From Acholoe squamosa (taxonomy: Eukaryota > Annelida > Polychaeta > Phyllodocida > Polynoidae), in the NCBI GenBank assembly GCA_949317995.1, contig OX439050.1:23323839-23387838 (forward strand): a stretch of 64,000 bases of DNA, in the 5' to 3' direction. The notes beneath the pieces were generated by a model, which was not told where the DNA came from, did no database searches, and was given only the letters and a program-made list of their open reading frames with translations. This document shows, piece by piece, positions 1-12,934 of the stretch. The number at the start of each line of letters is the position of its first letter. The first letter of the stretch is position 1. Position numbers and translations under genes: made by a program.

Positions 1-1813
1 ATCAAAGCACTGGTGTCAGGTATTCTAAGAATTAAGCCACTGATTTTGCTATTCCTACTCGTGCTTTAGTAGGCTCTATTCTCTTCTGGAGAATGTGTGT
101 GGTATTGTGCCACCAATACTATACATTTGTGCTTCAGTTATCCATCCAAAGCACTGCCCATTCTGTGTATTATTCTACAAGTTCACAGATCTCTATCATA
201 GAACATGTCAGCCATCAAAACAACATTGGTAATATAATTGTTTGCTTTATTCTCTGTGCCTTGGATGATTGTACATCTGCCTATTACTTGGTAGACTACT
301 TTTGCTACATCTTACAAGAATCAGACAATCAAATGTTACCCTCAAATCTTGGAATGCACTTGAATGGATCGGCCAGGTTACCAATATTCATCACACCCTA
401 TGACAGAAGACAGACATTGATATTTGGATATATGACAAGATCATAGGCTCAATTGGATATATTTCAGTTGAATATTGATCTTGTACAAACATATGTGCCT
501 ATATCACATTATCAGGTCTGAGCAACTGGTGGAAAGAGAGGGAGCCCTGGGTTGAGTAGTGCGTCCTCACTGCCAGGGATACCCGCATCACCCCCCCCCC
601 CAACTACCCCTCCCCTCCCCTTAGACTATACTGGTCATGGGAACATTTTTACAGCTTTCCCTCGCAGTCAGTATAGGGAAGTCTGCTGAAGTACTGAAGA
701 GGGGGAGGGCTTTTGAAGTACATGTACAAAGTCATATGAGCTATATGACAGTGGCTTCTCAGTCAATGCACTTACTACATATACGCTGCTTTACTTGAGT
801 ATTTTTTTTTATTTTGGTTTGTTGGTGGTTTAGTCTTGCCATATCCTTCCAGCAAGGGTGCATAGGGGACATGGTGGTATGGGGAGAAGGTCCCAATTTT
901 GGTATTTAAGTAAACTGAATATATCTGTGTTATTCAAGATACCTTAGATCTTGCAGATTTGACTAGATGAGCTTTGTATCTAGCAGTTCATATAAACAAA
1001 ATATTTCTAAAACTTAACATAAAAATCACATTTCACTTATAGTTTTCCAGGTGTTTTGTGGCAGTAAGATATGAGGATGCTGCCATCTCCCAGTACCCAG
1101 GTTGCCCTGAGTCTTGAGGATGGCATCCTGAGTCTTGAGGACGCCTTGGGAGCTAGCTATGTCCTATGAGACCAGTGTTGATGGGACCTGATTATGCTCT
1201 CATTTCTCTTTCTAGCTTGCTCTTTTCAAATTTGTTTTGCCTAGAAAACAGGAGATAAAGGACCGTGTATCAGCTTTATTGATATATGGGGTCACAGTGA
1301 GCATAAGGAGCAATGATATTTCAGATGCTTATTCAAAATCTTGATTTTGAATAAGCAATAGATTCTATTGATTTGCATTCTGCTCAAGACTTCCTGTCAT
1401 ATGGTATCATTATATATCCCGTTTTCAATGGTTATTGGTGGTCCTCAGGATGATGGCTTTGGAGACTAGAAATGCCATCTTCAGAGTGCATTAATGCATA
1501 AGCGAGATGGAAAGAGTCAAAGAACTAGTCGTAGTATAAAGATTACTTATAATTACCCTATGACTATGAGGGCTTAGTTTCAGAAACATTAAAAAATGCA
1601 GGATTATAGCTATGCAGGATTAGTACAAGCCCTCAATTGCACCAACACCAAACATAAAACAGAAAGGATCTCTCAATTTTGTTTCTTGACTGTGAAAACA
1701 CTGATATAGATACCATGCAAAAAAATGGCCTTCCATTTCAGTGAATTTCGGTAATGGCTAGCTTGCCCAAGCTAATGATGAGCAAAGAAATAAAGCAAAA
1801 TACATAAAGGATT
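1..1813. other. intergenic DNA, nothing recognised
   Basis: AT-rich non-coding DNA. I see a C homopolymer near 590-601 and a T-rich run near 800-815. The small open frame at 93-446 has no recognisable motif and looks like chance. Confidence 0.6.
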
Positions 1814-1814
1814 G

Positions 1815-2290
1815 GCAGGCACTTATAGCAAAGAAATAGTGAAGATTCTGGTAATGCCTTCCTTGTCCAGACCTATGACAGGCTTATACATATGGACAGG
1901 AGAGGAGAACCATGCTCCCATTATGTTCCCAGACCCTGGAAATGGGGATTCAGCCACATGAAGTGAGTGTCTACAGGCACTAATAGCAAAGATATGGTGA
2001 AAACCAACAATTCTGGTAATGGCATCCTTGTCCAGACCTATGATAGGCTTATACATATTGGCAGGAGAGGGAGAACTATGCTCCCATTATGTTCCTAGAC
2101 CCTGATATTGTGGATAAAGCCACACTGAATGAGTGTCTATCAGCCTTATTTGCAATGCTATTGCATAAACAGTGAATTCTGGTAATGGCGTTCTAGACCC
2201 TGAAAATGTGCTAGTAGACAATTGAAATGAATGTCTAGCATCATTAGATGCAAAGTTATAGCAAAAACAAGGAGTTTTGGTAATTGCTAC
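1815..2290. repeat. degenerate ~160-bp tandem repeat (about 3 units)
   Basis: A block beginning AGGCACTTATAGCAAAG near 1817 recurs as AGGCACTAATAGCAAAG at 1975 (spacing about 158 bp), and again in more decayed form from about 2138. Each unit carries the landmarks ATTCTGGTAATG, CCTTGTCCAGACCTATGA and CTCCCATTATGTTCC in the same order. The short open frame across it is only a by-product of the repeat. Confidence 0.75.
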
Positions 2291-2504
2291 CTTTACCGGG
2301 CCCTATTTCAGAGAAAAACAATTTGTGCGTGTGGCATCCACCTGAAAATTGATCAGTATGGACCATACTTCAAGTCTGGCATGGATGCCACCCCCTAACA
2401 TTCCGTCCCTCATATGGCAAATTTTCAATATTTTACCTCCATACTAATCATCTACTACTGTGCAGCAGTCTGTTGCTTCTCCTGAGGGTACTGCTCAGTT
2501 GTAT

Positions 2505-2556
2505 TGCAGGACTTCTACTGCTGGTACTACTGCTGCTGCTGCTACTGCTGCTGTTG
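2505..2556. repeat. imperfect CTG/CTA trinucleotide microsatellite
   Basis: A run of CTG units interrupted by CTA and TTG. It is a simple sequence with no coding context. Confidence 0.8.
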
Positions 2557-2643
2557 TTAGTGTCCTAGAGGTCACTAAGCATTGACAAAATGTAGGTCAC
2601 CAAGACCCACATCACTGTGAGCTGCACTCATGACAAGCAGCAT

Positions 2644-2855
2644 CTGTGAATCCTGCATGCCGCCATCAGTCAACCAAATGCCGTCTGCTTTCAGTGTGTA
2701 AAAAACGTACACGCTACCAATCATTCAAGTGCAGTGGGCCTGTTGTAAAACAGGAATGTCAAGGTCTCTGTGACTGCTGTGACATGGATCTGTGCCAGTG
2801 TGAGTGTTACCTCATTGCCTCCAGATATCAACCAATAGTAAATAGTGCTGAGTGA
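2644..2855 (+). pseudogene. Cys-rich ORF, possible decayed transposase C-terminal zinc motif
   Basis: A 69-codon open frame with many cysteines, including a segment reading CKKRTRYQSFKC followed about 20 residues later by CDCCDMDLCQCECY. The spacing recalls the C-terminal Cys-rich zinc-binding tail of piggyBac-type transposases, which often has a basic KRTRY-like stretch between Cys pairs and an LC..C ending. I see no transposase core nearby, no TTAA-flanked ends and no longer frame, so at most this is a remnant. A chance Cys-rich frame is the main alternative. Confidence 0.22.
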
Positions 2856-3298
2856 GTGCTGACTGGAGCACTGAGGGCGTGGAGGCCTACTCCAAAGTCT
2901 GCCTCATAAAAACGTGCAGGCAGGTACTGCTAGACTGCAGCATTACCACAGTGAGTACCTTTTTTTGTGTTGCCAGCTGTCAGTAGGAGTACTTTGGCAG
3001 CCTTGCTGTGTCCAGTATATGCCACATTTATATATGTTTAGGTGTACAACAGGGAGAAGTCTTACATCTAGTTTTATAATGAAATCCTACTGTCTGGTTC
3101 ATGCTGTTTATTTTCCTAGGTCAACATTGGCTCATAAAGTGTCAGGGTTCTTGGTAAGCACTAGTTATGGAATGGCACTGGGCAAAAGTGAGATCATAAG
3201 AATCCAAATATATCAATTTGCCTTTCTTGAATAACTGCCAGTCTTCTATGAAGGCCAGGGTTGAGCCTATTTGAAATCAATGAACATCCCCCTGCTTA

Positions 3299-3612
3299 GG
3301 CCATGGGAAGTCAGGTTACAGTTTACCGTCCCAGCCATTTTGAAAGGCTTTTTTTTTTTTTTATCATATTTCATTATCTAGGTACCAGTTCCTGCAAATG
3401 TCTAGCTCATATTTGTCATTGACATTCCTTGCACTGTAAGCTTTGATTTAATACCAAATATGTCCCCCTTTGCTAATTCCTACCATGTCCAAATGCATCT
3501 TTGAGAAATTCTGCAATTCCTTTTTTCAGATAATGAATAATGCTCTCATGCGGTGGCCCTTTAAATACATGAGGGCGGTGGACGGTAAACTGTAACCTGA
3601 GTTCCCTTGGCC
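3299..3612. mobile_element. PIF/Harbinger (Tourist)-like MITE
   Basis: A 314-bp non-coding element bounded by 33-bp terminal inverted repeats at 3299-3331 and 3580-3612 that match at 31 of 33 positions. The ends begin GGCC and are flanked on both sides by the trinucleotide TTA (3296-3298 and 3613-3615). A GGCC-type end with a 3-bp TTA target duplication is typical of PIF/Harbinger MITEs. It has no transposase, so it would have moved in trans. Confidence 0.72.
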
Positions 3613-3615
3613 TTA

Positions 3616-6600
3616 TAAGATACAGGCCTGCATGGTACCAACACAATGGGGCCCTTAAACAATTTACATCTTGAGTATACTGAGCCAACATATTATGGGT
3701 GTTAGCCCTTTCCCTCCCTATACTGCATATATGCAGTACTATAATCACTGGATATATGTCTGATGTACAAGCGTTAAAGTGTTATGGTGCTGCTCTTGTT
3801 TCCACTGCCTAAATGCTTAATTAAAAGGTTCGATTAAATCTGCTGAGGTTTGCCTAGTCAAAAGTACAGTTATCTCTATCTGAGTGTGTTTTGAATAGAT
3901 TTTTTCCTTTCTAAATTTGGGCATGTCCATCTTGTATTGACCTTCAATGGTCAATTTCTAACCTGAATTATCATGTTGATATAACATGACGATGCTCATC
4001 ATTATAACGTAATCACCCCCATACCACCAGAGATGAAATGTAATGGATACCATACTCATAATCATGCCAGTAAGAGCCACCATTGCATAGAAATGAGTTT
4101 TGTTGATATTTTTTCCAGTTAGTGTTATACCATCAGTGATTCCAGAAGTATAATAGTACGGGGACAGTCAACTGTAATTTGACTTTGAAAAACCAACTAT
4201 TGGCCTTGATTTTTATCATTTATTCATTTGAATGAAATGGCAAAGGTATACAGTGTATAGTATATGAGGTTCTAAAATAAGATTCTTTACATTAATACTC
4301 ATGTTATGTCCACACTATCAATTCATACATATTTACATATAGCCTTGCTAACAACAGTTAATAGCATCAAACTCTGCAAAGGCAATTTCTGCCATGTTAC
4401 CTTTTAGCCTCTAGATCATTGTAAATCATTCAATGCCATAGCTGTTGACTCTTCCAACTTCATAATGTGGCCATAGTTTTAACAGTTGTGCCCAAAATGA
4501 TACCTCCAACATTTCACCATTAAATAACACTAGATAGACCAGCCTCCCGTACAAACTCTAGCAATTATATTATACAAGGTCTAGTGTTTTTATATTACAT
4601 GATGCTTATCACGGTAGCTTTTTCAGGTTTTGTGGATTAGGTATGATTATATTTCTCCTTTCACAGATCCAGGGGTGGGATACAACAATTTGTCAGTCAA
4701 GCGTGGGAAAATAGTTGTGCAGAGAGAGTCAGAGTCTTCAGACCATGGTCACATGGACCACATGTGCTATCTTGCTTTGAAATTATGAAATACTTACGGG
4801 ACAAGGGAAAATATGCAAAAGATATGCATATCTTATACAAAATATACAGCATGAACCAGCTCTACACACAGAGATAATCTTCATGAAAAATGGATGAAGA
4901 ATCAAGAAATGTATGAAAGAATTATTTAGAAGTGACCAAAAATTCTCAGAATAAAAAAAAAAAAAATGTTTGGCCCTCTTTTGCTGGGGTCGGTCGGGTA
5001 ACTGGAAACAAACCTTTTTTAAGGCCTTATTAGCCTGCATGGTCGTGTCATATGAAAACAAATCGTTATATCTGGTTACCAGTTTACCTAGAGATAAACT
5101 CTGACATGTGTAGACAGCACCAGTACATCCTTTCTGTGCAAAATATAGAAATGGGATAGTATGTAAAAGTCATGTCATGCTCATAGTTGTTTATCTGCTG
5201 TTTTGTTCTATTTCACAGGCTGAGAAAATCGTTCTGCAGGCATAAAACTAGTCAGAAAACCCCTAATCCGACAACTTATTATATATCAGGCCAAGAAAAA
5301 GTTGTGTTCAGGTATCCTGACCAACCCTAATCATTTGGCCCGACCCTAATTTTTTGTTTAGAATCTCTGGTAAATTTGACCCAAAATTCAACATGTTTGG
5401 TATCAAATTAAAGCCTATGGTCTCACGAATGCTAAGTACTAGCTTAAAATAACCAACATTTTCATTTTCGGCATCCAGGAAAGTTTAAAAAAATCTAAAC
5501 AAAATCCGACCTACCTACTCTATTTTTTTTTAGCTATGTTACCTGAACACAAGAACTTCTTTAGACCTCAAAAGTATAGAAAAAAATCGGTCGGAATAGT
5601 ACAAATCCGCCAGATTTATGTTTGTGGAACGAGCACTTTAATAGGGTACCATATTCCACTGCTGTCGGTTGGCCAGAATTTTTCTAATCCGATTATTTTT
5701 GATAATGCAAATTTATAGAAAAAGCAGCCGGATTAGCAAAGTTTCAGCTGGCTGATGGCAGTGGAGTAAGTATTCCACTTCTGCCAGTCAGGCGAATTTT
5801 CCCTGATCTGATTACTTTTGGTACAGCATGATACAAAAAGGATTTGAAAGGCACATAGATCTGTATTTGAAAAAAAAAGTCATGAAACCTTGTTTTAAAC
5901 TCCCTCATTTTAAATTTGAAATGCATCCTTGCCCTCTAGTTTCTACATGGGTATCAGCATTCAGTCTACACCAGGGACATTTATCTGTTAAATGATCGTT
6001 CATGCCAACTTCACCCTATGGTCATTTGCTCAATCAGTAAATTTGTAACCAATGTACATTAGGGATACCGAGGTCCAAGGCTCATCTAAAGTAATCATAA
6101 CCTAAAGGCCATGTCATGCCTGAGCAGACATGACCTAGAGGTCATGACAGTTCATCAAACACACTGCCTCTTATTTTATGAGCATAAGACATTAGAAGGC
6201 ACTTTAAAGTTAAAAATACCCAACTAAACATTATACATTTAACCTCATAAAACAATATATATCTATGAATAGGTTGTTTGTGTCTCTGGTCTCCAGTATT
6301 CAAGCTATATTTACAACAGTCTAAAGCTATAAAGCTGACGCTACTGGCTATCCGGGAAAGTCAGTGCACACTCACACAACAAATATTGCAGGTGGATCTC
6401 CTGCAGCAGACACCCCTTTTGGATAAAGGTTAGTTCATTCATTACTTTTTGGCCCCGTGATCTGTATATTTTAATACTTAATCGATCCATTTCATGAATG
6501 GTGATATGTTCCCATCGAGGATCAGTACTTTTGTTGGTATAAGTACTTATGCAAGGCTGACCCTTTATTTATCGTTACCAGCTGAATTACATAGCAATAG

Positions 6601-7390
6601 TTTAGGGCATGTATGTAAATGTAGCTGGAAACTAACTGCTACTATGGCAGGAGGGCTGATGAATCTGGTTTATTACGACATCATTTTGTTTCTGGTACTT
6701 TATTTGGCATCACTATTGAATTGGTATAATTATATTCTCTCTGATATGTAGAGAGCATTGTATAATATTCACCATTCAAAACACTATTTGGAGAATTTCA
6801 TCAGTTTTTCTATTTGTCGAAGAGGCATTCACATTTTCTTTGCATAATCATAGAATGCAAAGATTTACATAGTTAGGAATTCAAATTTCTTATGATAAAA
6901 CAGCGTTAGACATTCAAAAACATTTAGAGACAGGATACATATTCAGTGCTAGTGTGGGGTTATAATATTTCTTACTTTTAGGCTTCTTGTGCCGTAGAGT
7001 TGTCACATCCCTTTTGAATTATAAAGTACAATAGTCTTGCCTCTCTTACATTCCTATTCGGAGTTCAGAGAGTGCATCAGTGCCCATGGAACCAGGGTAG
7101 GTGTACTTTTAATTATGTAGACTCCTGAGATGAGGGCCAAGACTTGTGCATTGCCCGCTCCAAATAGGTGAATCTTTGATGAACAGAATTCTGCAATTGA
7201 CTGAGCCAGGAGGCCATTCATTAACATGCTACTACTGGTCACCTTCAAATCGTATAGACAACCCTTAACTTAGTGACATTATCACCCAATACTAGTAGGC
7301 AAACAGTGCTTACAGTATTACTACTACCCTATAGCAAACCCCATGTAATAACTGCATTGGTGCTGGTCGTACAGAGCAGTGTGCTTATAC
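3616..7390. other. intergenic DNA with one weak direct repeat
   Basis: Mostly featureless AT-rich DNA. Around 5650-5822 a block (ATTCCACT..TG.C, followed by TCTAATCCGATTA or TCTGATTA) occurs twice about 120 bp apart, indicating an old duplication. I found no exon-like frames with splice sites. Confidence 0.45.
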
Positions 7391-8545
7391 ATGTGTAAAA
7401 ATCGACACATGCGACACGCAACATGGCACTTTAAAAATTGACACTTGCAACACGGCACTTTTGAAAATCAACGCACAGAGGAAAACACAACAAAATGTAC
7501 TAGATAAAAATCGACATGTGCGACATGGCACTTTCCTTAAATTTGACACGGTGACACGGCCCTTATTCTCGTCACCCATGTAGGGGCACAGTAGTCATAG
7601 GCACTACCTAGTGGAGCAGTGGCAGCAGGTCTACACCACACCCCTAACATCACTCACTAACACTACAGACTGACTTTGTAGGTGCAGCCATTTCACTACC
7701 AGTGCATGCTGAGCTATGCAGACTTTCCACTTACATTGCAGAGGGTAAAACAGCTAAAAAAAACTTCTCTTAGGACACAGTTAATATCCTAATATCATGT
7801 AATAGATAGTTACTAAGCTCACCTTGTCCCCTGAAAGTGGTGCAGAACTGAATGGCGAAATCTGACATGCTCCTGCAGCGAAAAACTGACACGCATTTCA
7901 GAAATCTCTCTTTTTTAATATATATAAAAAATTACAATGAAATAAAAGTTTACCCATTACTTGAGGTCTAAGGAGCTTCTTTGATTCCCAAAGGACAAAG
8001 ATCTTACCATTTGTTTAAGTGTTCTCTTTCTTCATTTTCCTGACATCAGGTTGAAAAGCTGACACGCTGGCGAAAAGCTGACATGGAAAGCCCTTTTCAG
8101 CAAAATCATGTTCCCATTATCAAGCTACATATTTAACTTATCCCTGATAAGTTAAAAATATTGCCTTACCCTCTCTCCTTTGCCCATAACAGACACTCTC
8201 TCTCCTATATTTTTCTTTGTCAATTTTTTGGGGGTGAAAAAATCTTTTCTCAGGTGAAATCTGACATGCCAGGTAAAATCTGACATGCCAAGTGAAATCT
8301 GACATGCGAAAAGCTGACACAATGAAAAAAATGTCCCTCTTTTTTCTACCTCTGAGATTTAATTACAAACTGCTTACACATTTAATTACGGCACTAGTGC
8401 GTTACCCTATGGTGGATTTGTACCGTCCTAGTATCAATTTTTATTATCTGTAAGCCCATCAGAAGTGTTCGGGGCAAAAAGCTGACACAGTAGGCAAATT
8501 TTGACACTCTAGGCAAAATCTGACATTAGGCGAAAAACTGACACG
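7391..8545. repeat. irregular array of short CTGACA(C/T)- and CGACA-type motifs
   Basis: At 7395-7565 variants of AAAATCGACACATGCGACA recur several times. From 7853 to 8545 about a dozen variants of GCGAAAAGCTGACACG or GTGAAATCTGACATGCC occur, in part directly head to tail (8252-8318). Units are separated by unrelated AT-rich spacers of very different length. The motif is always on the same strand. I do not recognise the family; it could be a decayed minisatellite. Confidence 0.6.
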
Positions 8546-8630
8546 ATGAAAAAAATGTCCCTCTATTTTCTACCTCTGAGATTATAAACTGCTTATAAAT
8601 ACATTTACTTTGCCCACTAGTGCATTGACT
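8300..8630. repeat. ~90-bp direct duplication, period about 231 bp
   Basis: The block starting CTGACACAATGAAAAAAATG at about 8307 recurs at about 8538 as CTGACACGATGAAAAAAATG. It continues through CTACCTCTGAGATT and ACTGCTTA to CACTAGTGC in both. It sits inside the CTGACA motif array and shows that the array grew partly by segment duplication. Confidence 0.7.
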
Positions 8631-8648
8631 GAAATGATGCATCATTTC
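8631..8648. repeat. 18-bp perfect palindrome
   Basis: GAAATGATGCATCATTTC reads identically on both strands. It may be a protein-binding site or chance. Confidence 0.6.
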
Positions 8649-9388
8649 ATTTAATGCATCCTGCGCAAGGTTTGATGCAGCCGTAGTCCTCCCCGACAAG
8701 CACCCCAGTGGCGCCACCCTCGGGCGTCCTCGGAACTAAATTTGCACCCCAGCCCTCTTTTGAATGCACCGCGGCACCGGGAGGACGTGTTCAGACTTTG
8801 TTTTATTCATTGTAGCTTAGTTAGGGCCAGTTTTATGAGTTTTAGATAGTTCGGTTATTTTTACAACACTTGGCAGAACCGCTAAGTGATCACCGATTGC
8901 TGAGTGATCGCCGGTCAAGTGAAAGTTTGCAAAATTATCAAGTTCAACTTAGAGTTTTTTACATGTGCTTGGCACCACTGACAGCCACAGTCTGTCAGTC
9001 CTGAAAGTGTGACACACACCCGTCTACACACCAAAAGAAGGATAGTGGCTGGCACTCCAAACCAGATCCAACTTACCAGCTCTTCACCAGTTCAGTAAAA
9101 GTGCTAAGGGAAGTCCTTGATTTTAAACCATCGTACTACACCACTGATTCCTGCACAACCACACTTTGGCTTTGGTCTGGGTTTTTCTAAAAAATCACTG
9201 CACTGTCCCCTCTCACTGCACTGAACATTTGCACATTCTCCCTCCAGTCATAAGCACATCCGCACACTACGCCCATTCACTGACTCACAACCACCTGGCT
9301 TTGGGCATTTATTTATTTGCCAAAATTTTGATTGCTATTTTTACGGTGCCACTCTCCTCTGCTCAAACAAGCCAGTAACATCCCAACA

Positions 9389-10200
9389 ATGCTGCGCTCA
9401 ACTCACAACACCACTGCCAAAACGGCCGCTGCTGCACCTCTCGCAGCTACACGCGGCAGGCCCCGTAAACAGCCTGCCCCCAGTTCTGTCCAACAAACGG
9501 ACAACGTCCTTGGCAACACCGTGTCCACCCTAACATCCAGGATGACAGAACTAGAGGACGGCCAATCCACTGTCATGTCTATGCCCCCGGAAAGGCTCCA
9601 GCCCAGACACATGCTAGGGCCATGCCTTACGACAAGCCTAAGGCCCCAACCGTTTTGCCTACCACTACCTCTGCACCAGACACAGTTTCTGACATGCATG
9701 TCGCTTTGTTACTGATGGCGGCCACGACTACCGATGGCATCCCGAGCAATCCACCAACTTGCTACAATGATGTCATCAACCCTCTCGCCAGTCAGCAGGT
9801 GTAAAACCTGCTCACCAGTGCCAAACAGATATCAGCCCTCAAAGGTAGGCCCCCATTCATACACGAATATGTCTTCAGAGGCCAAACTGCAGAAAACTTA
9901 GATGTTGCAGAATATTTTTTCGGCCTACAAAAAATGCTAAAAGACACACGTGTTCCTGCAACAGATAACCCACCATCACCCAGCACCTGAACGAACTCAT
10001 CACCGATGCCGAAAAATTTTAGTGGCCTGGTCGGAGGCCGTCTTTACTGCCATCCACAAAGGCGACCCTCGCAACACAGGCATGAACGGAGGGGTCACCA
10101 AAAACTGCCTGGAGGGTAAGGCTACAAATTTCGCCCTTCCCACCATAGCGATAGCGATAGCATTGCAAATGAGATCAGTGCCCCATGCTAGAAGCACCTG
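9389..10200 (+). pseudogene. decayed gag-like retroelement fragment
   Basis: A GC-richer island in AT-rich DNA. An ATG at 9389 opens a frame whose N-terminal part is Ala/Thr-rich with an AT-hook-like RGRPRKQP and a short helical segment (SRMTELEDGQSTV). After about 70 codons the plausible sense continues in another frame (a PTTTSAPD-type linker near 9660), then in a third frame near 9850-9960 with a capsid-like stretch around HEYVFRGQTAENLDVAEYF. Several frame changes and a stop show it is broken. A start region with a GGCAGAACCGC stretch near 8873 could be a primer site of the same element. No RT, protease or integrase is visible, so the family is unknown. Confidence 0.35.
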
Positions 10201-10507
10201 ATCTCAGCGCGCCTCGTTTTCAGATAATAAAGTCATGACATCACAGGCAGCAATGGCGGCTGGCTGGCGGCTGGAGTCGGCCACCAGTGTGCAGTGATAG
10301 TGGAATGAAACCATTAGGGATGAATAGTGAACCAAATAATCATACTCCAAGCTCGATTAGAACTAGAAACAATTAAAGCGCTTATGATACTGTCCCTACG
10401 CCGTCCGTCGGTGACTGACAGCAGTGAATCGGTGGTTTTGTTTGTATTTACATCTCTGAGATCAGGTGCTTCTAGCATGAGGCACTGATCTCATTTGCAA
10501 TGCTATC
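10156..10507. repeat. 52-bp near-perfect inverted repeat around a 248-bp spacer
   Basis: Arms 10156-10207 and 10456-10507 are reverse complements at 51 of 52 positions (inner end CTGAGATCAGGTGCTTCTAG). The left arm overlaps the end of the gag-like relic. The spacer has no open frame of note. It could be a foldback/MITE or an inverted duplication of a retroelement end. Confidence 0.8.
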
Positions 10508-12640
10508 ACTACGGCACTGATCCCCACGCCAGAGGCGGGTGAAAATGTGTTCAGAGGGGACATGAAAATGATCCTTAATCTATATAGATAACATGTAAAA
10601 GATTTGTTGTAGGGTGATGAATAGGAGGTGCTCTGCTATACCCTTATATCATAAAGCCGTGACACTCCGACCAACACTTTGTACATACCATCACTGTTCC
10701 CAGGGGTGCTTTTCTCACATGGTATACGATATACGACTAGGCATAGCCACTTCAAATCTAGAGGCCATTTTCTAACACACTACAACTGCTGTCCTTCAAA
10801 TCGTAGTCAGAAGCCATATTATACTGCTACAAAAGTACTGCAGACAATTGGTCCCTGAGGCCAGTACCAGTGCTAGTGCTACTGCTCTACCAAACCTTTG
10901 ATATGTAATTACAACATAGGTGCTAGTCGTACAGACGAGTCGTAGTGCAGTTCCTACGATTACCTGCACTAGTTCCTGGGATTCTCAAAATGTAGTGGTG
11001 GTGTTTAGTGTCAGACCCAAACGAAATGGTCTCCAGAGTACTCAGTTGTGCAAAGCAATCATCATGATCACGGGTACAATGCAATGAGAGACTGGAGACA
11101 CCACGGTGGCTTTGTATGACTAGTTTTTAATGAAGTTGTACATTAGCTGCCACTAGGGTCCACTATGCAACTTAGTGTGCGATTTTAGGCTAGTTGCATA
11201 GAAATAGATACACTTGTTTGGAGTTGTATGGTCCTTTTTATAGTGGACCCTACTTTCTAAATTTTCATTTCTGCACTTGCTTGAAAAGCAAAATTTGATG
11301 CAATCTGCAAAAAGAGGTCTTAGTGCAGGAGACAATAAGTTCCTCTTTTCAAGAACATGTAACATGATTATCATAATGTAAGTTAGTCTGAAGCAACTGC
11401 AGACCCAGTGGAATTTCTAGTTACAACAAGATTTAGCCTCACAGTGGACTCGCACCTATTCATTCATGCTTCTGGCACAACTTGCACAGCTCCAGTCATG
11501 TTAAGAAATACCCCCTGGTCATGTTAAGAAATACCCCCGTACATGTAGCAGGGTGTCTTGTCATGCAATGTCTGGGTATGCCTTCTGGTAGGTCCCACAT
11601 AGAATGGATGCGTGTGGCAGTTGGCTAATGTTCAATTAGGGTGGGAATAGAGTTAATTAAGTAGGGACTACTTATAAATTTAGGATCTGGCACGTATGTC
11701 TCCGAAAGGGTTAATCTTGCTGCACTTGCTGTTGTCACATGTAATGGTAGTTCAGCAACATGTACCCGAGTGAATTGTTGGTTGGCTGTGATAATGTTGC
11801 ATAGCAGCATTCTGCCTTAGAACAACATTAATTCAAGACATTTGCAAAGGTCATTTACAAGGTGGAATAATGTTTTTTAACCACCAGACACTATGTCAAT
11901 GGGGCCAAGTACATTCACTCAATTTACCACATAAAGTATTATTACCATACGATTTGTGATAGTCTGGTCAATTAACACGGAAATCAGCACAATTAGGCAT
12001 TTTCATCTGCGTACTGAGCAGTGATCCAGTTCATTTACGCCTCTCTTGAGATCATTAGTTTACACCTTAATAAGAAGCTCCTCCACTGGAGCCCCTATAG
12101 AATTTGGGAGAACATCGCACATGGTTTTTGTTTCAAAAATACTTTACCAACACTTTCCGGTCCTATCGGCTATAGAACAATATACTCTTTGCTAGCTCTT
12201 TCTCGATGCTACCTTCCACATTTGGAGGTGGACAAAACATTCATTATTCTTTATGCCTTGGATGGAAGAAGTGCCCCATCTACCTCACCCCTCCCCTGTT
12301 CTACCACCACTGATGAGAATTCCGACTGATTTTTGAAGAGGAATTGGACAGAATTAGGCCCGCCATATCAATATTAGGTATATACCATTTGCACTTGGAT
12401 TAGCATTGTATTATGCCAAGACAAAAGGCAGTAGCACAACTTTTGGGTAAAATGGAAGAATATGCTGGTTACTTATGAAGTAAATGTAGGTGGACCTTTA
12501 TATTAGCATATCTAGGTGGATTTTATGTTGACCTATTGTAAAGGCAACCAGAATGTGTACTTTGCTAATAGCATCATTGGAAACAGTGCATGCCCACCTT
12601 ACACAAGCTGGTGTTCTAGGCCACTGTACGAAACCTTTCT
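10508..12640. other. intergenic DNA, nothing recognised
   Basis: Non-coding, AT-rich. The only structure I can support is a two-unit 23-bp tandem repeat at 11496-11541 (TCATGTTAAGAAATACCCCC repeated). Confidence 0.5.
11496..11541. repeat. 23-bp tandem repeat, two units
   Basis: The unit starting TCATGTTAAGAAATACCCCC at 11496 repeats at 11519. Confidence 0.8.
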
Positions 12641-12645
12641 GATAA

Positions 12646-12648
<3 letters not shown>

Positions 12649-12704
<56 letters not shown>
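12649..12704. repeat. compound (TA)n(TG)n microsatellite
   Basis: About 15 TA units run directly into about 12 TG units. Confidence 0.95.
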
Positions 12705-12830
12705 ACCAGGCAAGCAAAAGCACCCCTCTCCAGGGAAATTCATTATCAAAGTTCATCTCAAGATCTTGAAAATGAGACATCATTGGCTTTAATATTCCTA
12801 GTAGTTATGTCAGAACCCCTCCTAGAACAT

Positions 12831-12934
12831 AGGTCGTTATTCATATCATATCAATGATTAAGCTCTAAATACATTATAAACTAGGTCGTTATTCATATCA
12901 TATCAATGATTATGCTCTAAATACATTATAAACT
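12831..12934. repeat. 52-bp tandem duplication
   Basis: The 52-bp unit at 12831-12882 (starts AGGTCGTTATTCATATCATA) repeats immediately at 12883-12934 with one visible difference (TTAAGC versus TTATGC). The duplication is recent. Confidence 0.9.

Noticed and set aside
93-446. 117-codon frame near the left edge as a gene
   Set aside because: No domain, no splice context and no codon bias; consistent with chance.
7391-8545. CRISPR array
   Set aside because: Eukaryotic context, motif variants differ from each other, spacers range from zero to about 200 bp, and there are no cas genes.
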